DNA of 64,000 nucleotides from NCBI RefSeq assembly GCF_030719295.1, contig NZ_CP120998.1, positions 62,001-126,000 on the forward strand, given 5' to 3'. The notes below the pieces were generated by a model that had not been told where the DNA came from, did not search any database, and saw only the letters and a program-made list of their open reading frames with translations. Below, in pieces: positions 34,396 through 44,100 of this stretch. Each line of letters starts with the position of its first letter. Position 1 is the first letter of the stretch. This DNA is from Streptomyces sp. Mut1 (lineage in GTDB: Bacteria; Actinomycetota; Actinomycetes; Streptomycetales; Streptomycetaceae). The translations under genes were made by a program, and so were the position numbers.

Positions 34396-34405
34396 GAGCG
34401 GCCAC
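34379..34405 (+). promoter_or_regulatory. Pause/anti-termination hairpin overlapping the Trp codons
   Basis: GGTGGC plus GCTCCT (34379-34390) pair with AGGAGC plus GCCACC (34394-34405) around a CGT loop, with one extra G. The 5' side includes the second Trp codon, so ribosome position decides whether it forms. Alternative pairing with the terminator arms is expected but I did not compute it. Confidence 0.7.
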
Positions 34406-34420
34406 CACTCACGCACGCAG

Positions 34421-34450
34421 ACGGGCCGTTCGGACGGACGGCCCGTTTTC
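34421..34450 (+). terminator. Attenuator terminator before TrpRS
   Basis: ACGGGCCGT (34421-34429) and ACGGCCCGT (34438-34446) form a 9-base stem with an 8-base loop, followed by TTT. It lies 64 bases before the TrpRS start. Confidence 0.8.
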
Positions 34451-34513
34451 CGTGTCCCCTGGATCAGGGCCGTGCCGTCGTGACGGCGACATTCGACCCG
34501 CCAGGAGATACCG

Positions 34514-35626
34514 ATGAACACCACCGCCCACCGGACCGTAGCCACCGAGGACCACACCGCCGCATGCGCCGACCCGCTCGGGGTGTCCGCGGCTCAGGAC
34601 CGCGGTGCGCTGCTCGAAGAGCAGATCGCCGGGGACCCCGGGCGATTCCGGGTGCTGACCGGAGACCGCCCGACCGGGCGCCTGCATCTCGGCCACTACT
34701 TCGGCACGCTGCACAACCGGGTACGGCTCCAGAACCTCGGCGTGGAGATGTACGTGATCATCGCCGACTACCAGGTGCTGACCGACCGCGACGTCGCGGA
34801 CAACCTGAGCGAGCACGTCGAGGATCTGGTCCTGGACTATCTGGCCATCGGCGTGGACCCGGCACGCAGCACGATCTTCACGCACAGCGCCGTCCCGGCA
34901 CTCAACCAACTGCTGCTGCCCTTCCTCAGCCTGGTCTCCGTCGCCGAGCTCGAACGCAATCCCACGGTGAAGGACGAGATCGCCCACTCGCGGCAGTCCT
35001 CCGTGAGCGGCCTGATGTTCACCTACCCGGCTCACCAGGCCGCCGACATCCTCTTCTGCAAGGCCAACCTGGTGCCGGTCGGCAGGGACCAGCTCCCGCA
35101 CCTGGAACTCACCCGGACCATCGCCCGCCGTTTCAACGACCGTTACGGCTCCGGCTCCGTCGTCCTCCCCCGGCCCGATGCCCTGCTGTCGAACGCGCCG
35201 CTCCTGCTCGGCACGGACGGCGGCAAGATGGGCAAGAGCCGCGGCAACGCCATCACGCTGGCCGCCGGTGCCGATGAGACCGCCCGCCTGATCAAGGGGG
35301 CCAGGACCGACTCCGAGCGCCATATCGCCTACGACCCGGCCGGCCGCCCGGAGGTGTCCTCCCTGCTGCTCCTGGCGGCCCTGTGCCAGGACCGGACGCC
35401 CGAGGAGGTCGCCGCCGGCATCGGCTCCGCCGGGTCCGCCGCGTTGAAGAGGACCGTGACCGAGGCGGTCAACGAGTACCTGGCGCCCATCCGCTCCCGC
35501 CGGAAGGCGTACGCGGCCGACCGCGGCCACCTCCGCGCGATTCTGCGCGAGGGCAATGAGCGGGCCAACGCCGTTGCCGACCGCACGCTCGGAGAGGTGC
35601 GTGCCGCGATGAACAGCGACTACTGA
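34514..35626 (+). CDS. trpS: Auxiliary (indolmycin-resistant type) tryptophanyl-tRNA synthetase, 370 aa
   Basis: Class Ic aminoacyl-tRNA synthetase. HIGH motif is 'RLHLGHYFGTL' (about residues 57-67); KMSKS motif is 'GGKMGKSRGN' (about 235-244). The anticodon-side helical domain follows, with 'EAVNEYLAPIRSRR' near the end. A 45-residue N-terminal extension precedes the Rossmann fold. The leader peptide/attenuator immediately upstream matches the regulation of secondary, antibiotic-resistant TrpRS genes in Streptomyces. Such enzymes confer resistance to indolmycin and related TrpRS inhibitors. ATG 34514 follows AGGAGATACCG. The stop is 6 bases from the convergent monooxygenase. Confidence 0.92.
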   Translation: MNTTAHRTVATEDHTAACADPLGVSAAQDRGALLEEQIAGDPGRFRVLTGDRPTGRLHLGHYFGTLHNRVRLQNLGVEMYVIIADYQVLTDRDVADNLSEHVEDLVLDYLAIGVDPARSTIFTHSAVPALNQLLLPFLSLVSVAELERNPTVKDEIAHSRQSSVSGLMFTYPAHQAADILFCKANLVPVGRDQLPHLELTRTIARRFNDRYGSGSVVLPRPDALLSNAPLLLGTDGGKMGKSRGNAITLAAGADETARLIKGARTDSERHIAYDPAGRPEVSSLLLLAALCQDRTPEEVAAGIGSAGSAALKRTVTEAVNEYLAPIRSRRKAYAADRGHLRAILREGNERANAVADRTLGEVRAAMNSDY

Positions 35627-35632
35627 CCCGGC

Positions 35633-37201
35633 TCAGCTCCGCCCCGACACCCCCGTGAGCAGCGTGTTCAGCATGTCCGTCATCTCGGTCCGGGTGCGGG
35701 CGGCGCCGTAGACGTGGAAGTCGGGGCGGATCAGGGCGGCGGGTGCCCGGACCTCCTCGGTCAGCCAGGCGGTGTACGTGCCGTCGATGTCGACCTCGGG
35801 GGTCAGGTGGACGATCGAGCCGCCCAGCGCGGTCAGGCGGTCCGCCAGCGCCGGGTCCACCAGGGTTCCCGGGTCCTCGGTGCTGAGCAGCACGAGGGTG
35901 TCGCCGCACAGTTCGCCGGCCTGCGGACGGTTGGTACGGGCCTGGGGGACGATCCGGCTGTCCGCTCCGGTGAAAAGGCCGTCCGCGCCCGCGTGGAACA
36001 GGCCGTGCTTCAGCGCGTCGTCCCCGGGCCGGGCGAACGCCTCCGGGTCGCGGGACGGGGCGTCGTCCGAGCCGCGCACGGCGAGCAGGGCGCCGTCGCG
36101 GTAGCCGGCGGTGGAGCGGTCGACCATGCCGATCAGCTGGGCGAGGTTCACCGACATGTCGATGGTCCGCTGGGCGTCGGGGCGGCGCTCCGCCTCGTAC
36201 GAGTCGAGCAGGGTCTCATCGGCCGAACCGGCGAGGACCAGGTGGAGCTTCCACGCCAGGTTCGCCACGTCCCGGATGCCGGTGCACATGCCCTGGCCGG
36301 CGTGCGGGGGCATCACATGGGCGGCGTCGCCCGCGAGGAAGACCCGGCCCGGTCCCCCGGAGCGCCACTGGTCGGCGTTGCGGGCCAGGCAGGTGTAGGC
36401 GACATAGCGTTGCAGCGTCGCGTTGTCCCGGCTGACCCCGAAGTGGGTCAGCAGGCGCCAGGCGTTCTCGACCGTGTCGAAGTCCTCGAAGGACTGGCCG
36501 GGCAGCCGGATGAACTCCCAGCGGCTGTGCGAGGGTCCGGCCGAGAGGTCGACGCGGGGCTGCGCCGGGTCGGCGACCTGGATGTTCTGCGAGGGGAATT
36601 CCTCGGGGTCGTGCGGCATGACGTCGCAGGCCATCCAGTCGGCCGCGTAGTCGGAGGCCGAGACCGGGACGCCCAGGTGGTTGCGTACGAAGCTGTTGGC
36701 GCCGTCGCAGCCGACCAGCCAGCGGGCGGTCAGGACCTGCTCACCGGCCTCCCCCCGGACCGTCAGGTGGACCGAGTCGTCCTTCTCGGTCAGGCCGACG
36801 GCCTCGTAGCCGCGCAGCACGCGCAGGTCGCTCAGCTGGTCGCCGCGCCCGACGAGGGCGGACTCCAGGCCCGGCTGGTAGAAGGAGGTCGCCTCCGGCC
36901 AGCGGTAGCGCTCGTCCTGGTTCAGCTCGAAGTGCATCAGCGTCTGGCCCTCGCCGTTGACCACGACGTAGTCCTTGGTCGGCTCGCTGACCGGGAAGAG
37001 CGCGTCGGCCACGCCGATCGTGCCGAGTATGCGGCCGGCGTGACGGTCGAAGGAGACCGCCCGGGGCAGGTTGTAGGGCTCCAGGTACTTCTCCACGACG
37101 GTGACCCGCCAGCCGTGCTGGGCCAGCAGGATCGACAGGACCTGCCCCACGGGGCCGTATCCGACTACAAGGACGTCCGAGTCCGCTGCATCTTCAGTCA
37201 C
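35633..37201 (-). CDS. FAD-dependent aromatic/polyketide monooxygenase, 522 aa
   Basis: Class A flavoprotein hydroxylase (MhpA/PgaE type): 'VLVVGYGPVGQVLSILLAQHGWRVTVVEKY' (GxGxxG), 'WLVGCDGANSFVRNHLG' (DG motif, about residue 170) and 'RVFLAGDAAHVMPPHAGQGMCTGIRDVANLAWKL' (GD motif, about 285). The C-terminal thioredoxin-like domain is present. GTG 37201 is the start at the first beta-strand; the frame continues to 37261. It may hydroxylate a polyketide or a phenolic substrate; it is separated from the PKS by other minus-strand genes and could be unrelated to it. Confidence 0.85.
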   Translation of the reverse strand: MTEDAADSDVLVVGYGPVGQVLSILLAQHGWRVTVVEKYLEPYNLPRAVSFDRHAGRILGTIGVADALFPVSEPTKDYVVVNGEGQTLMHFELNQDERYRWPEATSFYQPGLESALVGRGDQLSDLRVLRGYEAVGLTEKDDSVHLTVRGEAGEQVLTARWLVGCDGANSFVRNHLGVPVSASDYAADWMACDVMPHDPEEFPSQNIQVADPAQPRVDLSAGPSHSRWEFIRLPGQSFEDFDTVENAWRLLTHFGVSRDNATLQRYVAYTCLARNADQWRSGGPGRVFLAGDAAHVMPPHAGQGMCTGIRDVANLAWKLHLVLAGSADETLLDSYEAERRPDAQRTIDMSVNLAQLIGMVDRSTAGYRDGALLAVRGSDDAPSRDPEAFARPGDDALKHGLFHAGADGLFTGADSRIVPQARTNRPQAGELCGDTLVLLSTEDPGTLVDPALADRLTALGGSIVHLTPEVDIDGTYTAWLTEEVRAPAALIRPDFHVYGAARTRTEMTDMLNTLLTGVSGRS

Positions 37202-37322
37202 GGCCCGACCGTAAACCGGCGCGGGGCGCGGCAGGCGCGGCTCCGGCGGGGACAGGGGCAAGCACCAGAATGCGCGGCTGCGGGTTGACGGGAGCGGGGC
37301 GGGTACTCCCGGTGCCGGGGCG

Positions 37323-38264
37323 TCAGAGGCGGTGGTAGAGGCCGGCCATCGTGTGGAAGACCTTCTTGGGTTCCCAGCGGACGTCGTCGAGCATGCGGAC
37401 CACGCCGTAGGAGGTGATGTCCAGCTCCCCGGGTTTGTCGTAGCCGGCGAACGAGAACCACAGCGCGGTGTCCACCCCCTCCTCCTCGAAGACCGTCAGC
37501 AGCTCGGTGAGGTAGCGGACCTGCTCGTCCTCGTCCGGTACGAGACCGCCCGGCGGCGGGGCCCAGGCCATGCCCCCGAGGTCGCCCGCGCCCCGGTAGG
37601 CGCAGGTGCCGTACTCGGTGACGGCGACGGGCTTGCCGTGGCGGAAGGACTCGCGCAGCCGGGCGCGGAAGGTGTCCGCGTTGTCGGCGGCGCGGTAGGC
37701 GTCGGTGGCGACGAGGTCGAAGGGGGTCCAGTCGACCGACTCCCAGGGGCCGGAGGCGTAGGTGACCGGGCCGCCGAAGTGGGCGCGGACGGTGGCGACG
37801 GCTTCGGCGAGGAGTTCGTTGAGACGCGCCGAGACCCGGTCGAGCGTGGACCACCAGCCCGGGTCGGTGCCCATGGTGTGGATGCGGTGGCCGAAGGTGT
37901 CACCGGGGAAGAAGCCGCCGCAGAAGACGCTGATCTCGCACCCGGTCACGAACACCACCTCGGCACCGCCGCGCCGTACGGCTTCGGCGCGGCGGGCGCA
38001 GTCCGCGAAGTACGGCAGCAGCCGCTCGGCGGGCAGGTCGACGGGGAAGGGCGCGAACCAGACCTCCAGGCCGGCCTCGGCGGCGTACCGGGCGGCCGTG
38101 CTCAGCCGTCCGGGTTCGCGGCCCGAGACGCGTACGACGTCGCAGTGCAGTTCGCCGGCGATCACCGCCATCTCGCGCCGGACCGCCTCCGGGTGGAAGG
38201 TCTTCCGGGTGAACTGCTCTCCGGGAAGGAAACCGGTGTCGTAGTTGATGCCGCGTGCGCGCAC
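37323..38264 (-). CDS. TIM-barrel glycoside hydrolase-like protein, 313 aa
   Basis: Resembles actinobacterial GH5/GH39-clan barrels: 'RARGINYDTGFLPGEQFTRKTF' start, 'FVTGCEISVFCGGFFPG' (candidate acid/base Glu, about residue 120), 'FDLVATDAYRAADNA', 'KPVAVTEYGTCAYRGAGDLGG' (candidate nucleophile Glu, about 216) and 'TALWFSFAGYDKPGELDITSYG'. Family members are sometimes labelled abortive-infection proteins in databases, which the sequence does not support. No signal peptide is seen, so it is cytoplasmic. Role unknown. Confidence 0.72.
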   Translation of the reverse strand: MRARGINYDTGFLPGEQFTRKTFHPEAVRREMAVIAGELHCDVVRVSGREPGRLSTAARYAAEAGLEVWFAPFPVDLPAERLLPYFADCARRAEAVRRGGAEVVFVTGCEISVFCGGFFPGDTFGHRIHTMGTDPGWWSTLDRVSARLNELLAEAVATVRAHFGGPVTYASGPWESVDWTPFDLVATDAYRAADNADTFRARLRESFRHGKPVAVTEYGTCAYRGAGDLGGMAWAPPPGGLVPDEDEQVRYLTELLTVFEEEGVDTALWFSFAGYDKPGELDITSYGVVRMLDDVRWEPKKVFHTMAGLYHRL

Positions 38265-38369
38265 GTCACTGCCCCTCGTCGGTCCATGGTCCCGTCACAC
38301 GTACGGGCCCATGGTCCGGCACGTCGGGGGTGGTGCGCCGGGGTGAGCGCCTGCCGGGGGCGGGCCGGC

Positions 38370-39923
38370 TCAGCCGAACCAGCCCGCCAGCGCGCGGCGC
38401 AGGCCGTCCCGGGCCTCGTCGGAGGTCTCGTCGGGGTTGGCCGCCCAGGCGACGTAGCCGTCGGGGCGGACGAGCAGCGCGGTCGCGGGCGGCTCGGGGC
38501 AGGTGGCGGCGACGATGTCGACCCGGTCCTTCCAGTCCGCCGCCGCCTGGGCCGGGTACGGTTCGCCGCCGAGGTCGAGCAGGACCGGACGGCCGGTCCG
38601 CATGAGTTCGGCGAGGCGTGCGGGGCCGCCACCGGTCTCCAGGGCGAGGTCCGGGGCGAAGTGGCCCGCGAGCGGGTGCGCCGAGGTCGTCGGGTAGCGG
38701 AGGTCGTCGCCGGACAGCAGGTCGGCGATGCGCCGGATGTTGTCCGTGGAGTACAGGAGTTCGCCGAACAGGTCGCGCAGTGCGGTGACTTCGGGCCCCG
38801 GGGTCATGAGCGCCGTCTGTGCCTGGGTGTGCATGAAGACGCGGAGGCCGGCCGCGTGGCGCTCGGTGTGGTAGCTGTCGAGCAGGCCGGGCGGCGCCCA
38901 GCCCTGGAGGTGTGCGGCCAGCTTCCAGCCGAGGTTGGCGGCGTCCTGGAGGCCGAGGTTCAGCCCGGGGCCGCCGACGGCGGAGTGGACGTGCGCGGCG
39001 TCCCCGGCGACGAACACCCGGCCGCTGCGGTAGCGCTCCGCCAGCCGGGTGTTGCGGCCGACGAGGCGGCGCAGCATGTGCGGGCCGGACCCGGACGGCG
39101 CGGTCAGAGGCACGTCGGTGCCGAGGACGCGGCGCACGCTGTCCCGCATGTCCTCGATCGTCAACGGCCGTTCGTCGCCCTCCGGCGGGGCGCCCCATTC
39201 GAGGGTGAGCAGGCGGTGGTTGCCGTCCGGCAGGGCGGCGAAGGCGAAGATGCCGTGCGGGGTGCGGTTGAAGGTGAACACCGGGCTCAGCCGGCCGTGT
39301 CCCGGCACCTCCAGCTCGCCGGTCTCCGGGTCCAGCATCGACGCGGGCAGGGTGGCGTACGCGGCGCGGGAGACCAGGTCGTGGCCGATTTCGCCGACGA
39401 AGTCGATGCCGGACCGTTTGCGGACGGTGCTCCGGCCGCCGTCGCAGCCGACGAGATGGCGGGCGCGCAGCTCGTAGGTGCCGTCCGCGTGGCGGACCTG
39501 GGCGGTCACCCGCTCCTCGTCCTGTCGCAGGTCGGTGAGTTCGTGGCCGGCGCGGATCTCCACGCCGAGTTCGTGGGCGCGTGCGCGCAGGACCTGCTCG
39601 ATGCGCTGCTGGGTCGCCGGCAGGACCGTCATCGGGTTGGTCTCCAGCGCGGCCAGGTTCAGCGGGATGGCCCCGAAGAGGTAGCCCGGGACCGGCTGGG
39701 GCGCGTCGGCGACGCCGTCGAACCGCTCGTACAGGCCGCGGTGATCGAGGAACCGGACCACCTGGCCGATCAGGCCGTTGGCCTTGATCTCCGGGCTGGG
39801 TTCGGGCAGCCGCTCCAGGACGACGGGCCGCACCCCCGCCATGCCCAGCTCACACGCCAGCAGCAGTCCCACGGGGCCGCCGCCGACGATGACGACATCG
39901 GCGGTCTCGGTCTCGGCAGCCAT
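38370..39923 (-). CDS. FAD-dependent monooxygenase (rifampicin/aromatic hydroxylase type), 517 aa
   Basis: Class A flavin monooxygenase: 'ADVVIVGGGPVGLLLACELGMAGVRPVVLER' (GxGxxG, about residues 8-36), 'HLVGCDGGRSTVRKRSG' (DG motif) and 'RVFVAGDAAHVHSAVGGPGLNLGLQDAANLGWKLAAHL' (GD motif, about 280). The C-terminal domain has 'LLDLGGEPYP' and 'ATALLVRPDGYVAWAA'. ATG 39923 or 39926 after GAGGAG. It diverges from the PaaK-like gene across a promoter with a PAS-LuxR-type operator, so it is a likely tailoring oxygenase of the polyketide. An antibiotic-modifying role is possible. Confidence 0.85.
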   Translation of the reverse strand: MAAETETADVVIVGGGPVGLLLACELGMAGVRPVVLERLPEPSPEIKANGLIGQVVRFLDHRGLYERFDGVADAPQPVPGYLFGAIPLNLAALETNPMTVLPATQQRIEQVLRARAHELGVEIRAGHELTDLRQDEERVTAQVRHADGTYELRARHLVGCDGGRSTVRKRSGIDFVGEIGHDLVSRAAYATLPASMLDPETGELEVPGHGRLSPVFTFNRTPHGIFAFAALPDGNHRLLTLEWGAPPEGDERPLTIEDMRDSVRRVLGTDVPLTAPSGSGPHMLRRLVGRNTRLAERYRSGRVFVAGDAAHVHSAVGGPGLNLGLQDAANLGWKLAAHLQGWAPPGLLDSYHTERHAAGLRVFMHTQAQTALMTPGPEVTALRDLFGELLYSTDNIRRIADLLSGDDLRYPTTSAHPLAGHFAPDLALETGGGPARLAELMRTGRPVLLDLGGEPYPAQAAADWKDRVDIVAATCPEPPATALLVRPDGYVAWAANPDETSDEARDGLRRALAGWFG

Positions 39924-40013
39924 CATTGCTCTCCTCGAAGGGGGCGCTCCAGGGGCACGCACAAGGGCACACTAGGCACCCCGCCGAAGGCCTGGTCACG
40001 CTGCGCGGCCGCA

Positions 40014-40029
40014 CTAGGGAATCCCCTAT
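40014..40029. promoter_or_regulatory. PAS-LuxR (PimM-type) operator candidate
   Basis: The 16-base site agrees with the published PimM consensus CTVGGGAWWTCCCBAG at 14 positions, differing at the tenth and last bases. It is 25 bases from the PaaK-like start and 91 from the monooxygenase start. A weaker related string CTAGGCACCCC occurs at 39972. No PAS-LuxR gene is in the window; it may lie to the right. Confidence 0.6.
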
Positions 40030-40053
40030 CAGGTCCCCGCAGATACTGCCGTC

Positions 40054-41139
40054 ATGTCGGTGACAATGAGTACGGAAGAGTCGCGGTCGCTGACCGATGG
40101 CTGGTTGGCCCAGGATCTGGACGAGTGGACGCGGCGCGTGCTGCGGCGCCATTTCGACCCCGAACACGGCTCCCCCTACTGGCTCAAACGCCGTGCGGAG
40201 CTGGACTTCGATCCGCTCGCGCTCACCGGCTACGACGACCTGGCCGCGTTCGGCCACTTCGAACTCGCCGTCCTGCGGGACCTGGACCCGGCCGACCTCG
40301 TCCCCGGTGCTGTGGCCCGTCCGCTGGCGGGCCGGGTCTGGGAGTCCGGCGGCACCACCGGCAGGCCCTCGCGGATCCTGTACACCGATGCCATGGAGGC
40401 GCACTGGGCCGCCTGGCGTCTCCACGGCTCGCGGACGGCGGGGTTCCGTACCGGCGCCACCTGGATCGACGCCTGCCCCTCCGGGCCGCACATCGTCGGT
40501 GAGGAGGCGGACTACCTCGCCGACATGTGCGCGGCCACGGTGTACTCCATCGACCTCGACACCCGGTGGATCAAGCACCTCATCCGCAACGGGCGGCTGA
40601 TCGAGATGGAGGAGTACGTCGATCACGTCGTCGAGCAGATCACGGACATCCTCGAAAGCACCCACGTCGACTACCTGCGCAGCACCCCGGCGACCGTGCA
40701 CGCCCTGATCAACCGCCGCCCGGACCTGATGTCCGGCCTCTCGGGGGTCTATCTCGGCGGCACCCAGTTCAGCGCCGACGCGTACCGCAGGTTCGCCGAG
40801 GCCATGCCCGGCGGCATCATCGCCACCACGTACGGCAACACCCTCGGCTGCGCCAACGGCGTCGAGTCGCCGGACGGGGGCGCCACCCTCCCGTACGTGC
40901 CGAACTTCCCGCAGATCACCATGGCCGTGGTCGACAGGACGGACCCCGGCCGGGTCGTGGAGTACGGCGAGGTGGGCCGGGTGCGGCTGACCGTGCTGCA
41001 CGAGGACCTTTTCCTGCCCAACATCCTCGAACGGGACCAGGCGATCCGCTTCCGGACCTCCGGGGAGTGGCCGTGTGATGGCGTGGCCAACGTACAGCCG
41101 CTCCAGATCAGCTCCCAGACGCCCGAGGGCCTGTACTGA
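40054..41139 (+). CDS. PaaK-like adenylate-forming protein lacking C-terminal domain, 361 aa
   Basis: Phenylacetate-CoA-ligase-type fold: '[19 protein letters not shown]' is the ATP loop (about residues 90-108), '[15 protein letters not shown]', '[39 protein letters not shown]' (about 231-269) replaces the aroma-binding/Glu motif, and '[32 protein letters not shown]'. PaaK proteins are about 430 aa with a C-terminal lid bearing the catalytic Lys; this one ends right after the large domain. It lies 14 bases before the PKS and is likely co-transcribed, so a partner role in starter activation is plausible. ATG 40054 has no obvious ribosome site. Confidence 0.72.
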   Translation: MSVTMSTEESRSLTDGWLAQDLDEWTRRVLRRHFDPEHGSPYWLKRRAELDFDPLALTGYDDLAAFGHFELAVLRDLDPADLVPGAVARPLAGRVWESGGTTGRPSRILYTDAMEAHWAAWRLHGSRTAGFRTGATWIDACPSGPHIVGEEADYLADMCAATVYSIDLDTRWIKHLIRNGRLIEMEEYVDHVVEQITDILESTHVDYLRSTPATVHALINRRPDLMSGLSGVYLGGTQFSADAYRRFAEAMPGGIIATTYGNTLGCANGVESPDGGATLPYVPNFPQITMAVVDRTDPGRVVEYGEVGRVRLTVLHEDLFLPNILERDQAIRFRTSGEWPCDGVANVQPLQISSQTPEGLY

Positions 41140-41153
41140 GCAGCCGTCCGACC

Positions 41154-44100
41154 ATGGAACAGCGACCCGGAGAGGCTGACCAGCAGATGCTGCGCGCCGA
41201 GCTCATCAAGCCCGTCCACGAGCTGCTGGCGGCCCATGCCGAACGCCTCGGCGGCAAGGTCGCGTTCCGTGACGCGCGGCGGGACGTCAGCTACGCGGAA
41301 CTCGACCTGCGCACCCGCCGACTCGCCGGCCATCTGGCCCACCTGGGTCTGGGCCGTGGGCAGACCGTCGCGCTCCTGCTCGGCAACTGCCTGGAGATGG
41401 TGGAGAGTTACCTCGCCGTCGCGCGGGCCGCCGCCGTGGGCGCGCCGTTCAACCCGCACGCCACCGACGACGAGCTAGGGCATCTGCTGAGCGACAGCGG
41501 CGCCGTGCTGCTGATCACCGACCCCATGCACCTGGAGCAGGTGCTGCGGCTGCGGGACGGGTATCCGCGGCTGCGGATCGTGGTGACCGGGGACCGCGCG
41601 GCGCCGCCGGGCGTCGAGCTGTTCGACGCCCTGGCCGGTGGCGAACCGCCGGTCCCGGCCCGGGACGACGCCGGCCTGGACGACGTCGCCTGGATGCTGT
41701 ACACCTCCGGCACCACCGGCAAGCCCAAGGGGGTGCTCTCCACCCATCGGATGGCCCTGTGGGGCGTGGCCGCCTGCTACGCGCCCGTGCTCGGCCTGGA
41801 GGAGGCGGACCGGGTCCTGTGGCCGCTGCCGCTGGCGCACACGGTGGCCCACAATCTGTGCGTGCTCGGGGTGCTCGCCGTCGGCGCCACCGCGCACATC
41901 GTGGACGGTCTGGCGGCCGACGACATCGTCACCGCTCTGCGCGAGGACCGGACGACCTTCTTCTGTGCCGTACCCACGGTCTACCAGCAGCTGCTGGGGG
42001 CGGCCCGGGAGACCGGCCTGGGCGCTTCGGAGCTGCGCGTGGGCATGGTCGCCGGCGCCGCCTGCCCGGCCGGGCTGCACGAGGAGTTCGAAGAGGCCTT
42101 CGGGATACGGCTCCTGGACAGTTACGGCAGCACCGAGACGGGCGGCCCCATCGCGTCCAACTCCCCCACCGGGCCTCGGGTCCCCGGCTCCTGCGGGCTG
42201 CCCGTCCCCGGCCTCACCCTCCATCTGCTCGAACCGGCCACCGGCCGGGTGGTGGCGCCCGGCGCCGAGGGCGAGGTGTGGGTCGAGAGCCCGGCCGTGA
42301 TGCTCGGCTACCACGGCCATCCCGAGGCCACCGCCGAGGTGCTGCGCGACGGCCGGTACCGCACCGGCGACCTGGCCCGCATCGACGGGGAGGGCTTCCT
42401 GACCATCACCGGCCGGGTCAAGGAACTGATCATCCGCGGCGGGGAGAACATCCACCCGGGCGAGGTGGAGGCGGCCATCTCCCCGCTGCCCGGGGTCGCC
42501 GAGGTGGCCGTGGCGGGCAGGCCGCACCCGCTGCTGGGCGAGATCCCGGCCGCGTACGTGGTGGCGGGTCCCGGGGGTTTCGACGCCGAGGGGCTCATCG
42601 ACGCCTGCCGTGCGCAGCTGTCCTACTACAAGGTCCCGCACGAGGTGTGGGAGGTGGACCGCCTCCCGCGCACCGCGCTGGGCAAGGTCATGCGGCCCGC
42701 CCTGGCGAAGGCGCCGGGGCGGCTGGTGCTGTCGCGCCCGGAGGAGGAGAGCGGTCCGCGGGAGGCGGGGGGCGAGGCCGGCCGGTGGGTGCGGCGGCTC
42801 ACCGAGGCGCCGGAGGACCGGCGCGACGAGGTGCTGCTCGGTCTGGTCCGGGACGAGGTCGGCACCGTGCTCGGGCGGGCGGCGGCCGCTTCGGCGGATG
42901 TCGCCTTCCGGGAGCTGGGGGTCGACTCGGTGCTGGCCGTGCGGCTGCGCGACCGGCTGGCCGCCGCCTGCGGTCTGCGCCTCCCGGCGACGCTGGTCTA
43001 CGACTACCCGACACCGGCGGCCGTCGCCGCCCATCTCGGTGCGAGGCTTTCCGGCGCCACCGGCCCGTCGGACGCGCGGGACCCGGCGGCCACGGGCGGG
43101 GACCCGGCGGACACCGCGATCGCCGTCGTCGGGATCGCCTGCCGTTTCCCGGGCGGGGTCACCTCGCCGGAGGAGCTGTGGCGGCTGGTGGCCGAGGAGG
43201 GGGACGCCGTCGGTCCCTACCCCGGCGACCGGGGCTGGGACCTGAGCCGCCCCCTCGAAGGGGACACGGACAGCGGCCCCGGCTACGCCCGCACCGGGGG
43301 GTTCCTGGACGGCGCCGACCGCTTCGACCCCGCCTTCTTCGGCATCAGCCCCCGCGAGGCCCTGGCCATGGACCCGCAGCAGCGGCTGCTGCTGGAGTGC
43401 GCCTGGGAGGCGTGCGAACGCGCGGGCATCGCCCCGACCTCGCTGAAGGGAACCCGCACCGGGGTCTTCGCCGGGGCGATGGCCGGCGAATACGGGGCGC
43501 GGCTGCTGGGCCGCCCCGCCCCCGAGGGCCTGGAGGGCTATCTCGGCAACGGCAGCGCGGGCAGCGTCGCGTCGGGCCGGCTCGCGTACACGCTGGGGCT
43601 CGAAGGGCCCGCGATGACAGTGGACACGGCGTGCTCGTCGTCGCTGGTCGCGCTCCATCTCGCCGCGCGTTCACTGCGGGAGGGCGAGTGCTCGATGGCC
43701 CTGGCCGGCGGGGTGACGGTGATGTCCACCCCCTCGCCGTTCATCGAGTTCGGCCGCCAGCAGGCGCTGTCGGTCAGCGGCCGGTGCCACCCGTTCTCGG
43801 CCGACGCCGACGGGACGACGTTCGGCGAGGGCGTCGGGCTGCTGCTGCTGGAACGGCTGTCGGACGCGCGGCGCGACGGCCACCGGGTGTGGGCCGTGCT
43901 GAAGGGCTCCGCCGTGAACCAGGACGGCGCCTCCAACGGGCTGACCGCGCCGAGCGGCCCCGCGCAGCAGCGGGTGATCCGCCAGGCCCTGGCCGACGCC
44001 CGGCTCTCGGCGGCGGATGTCGACGTGGTCGAGGCGCACGGTACGGGCACCACGCTCGGCGACCCGATCGAGGCGCAGGCGATCATCGCCACGTACGGGG

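Noticed and set aside
37323..38264. Abortive-infection protein
   Set aside because: The sequence is a TIM-barrel hydrolase-like fold with two candidate Glu residues; nothing links it to phage defence here.
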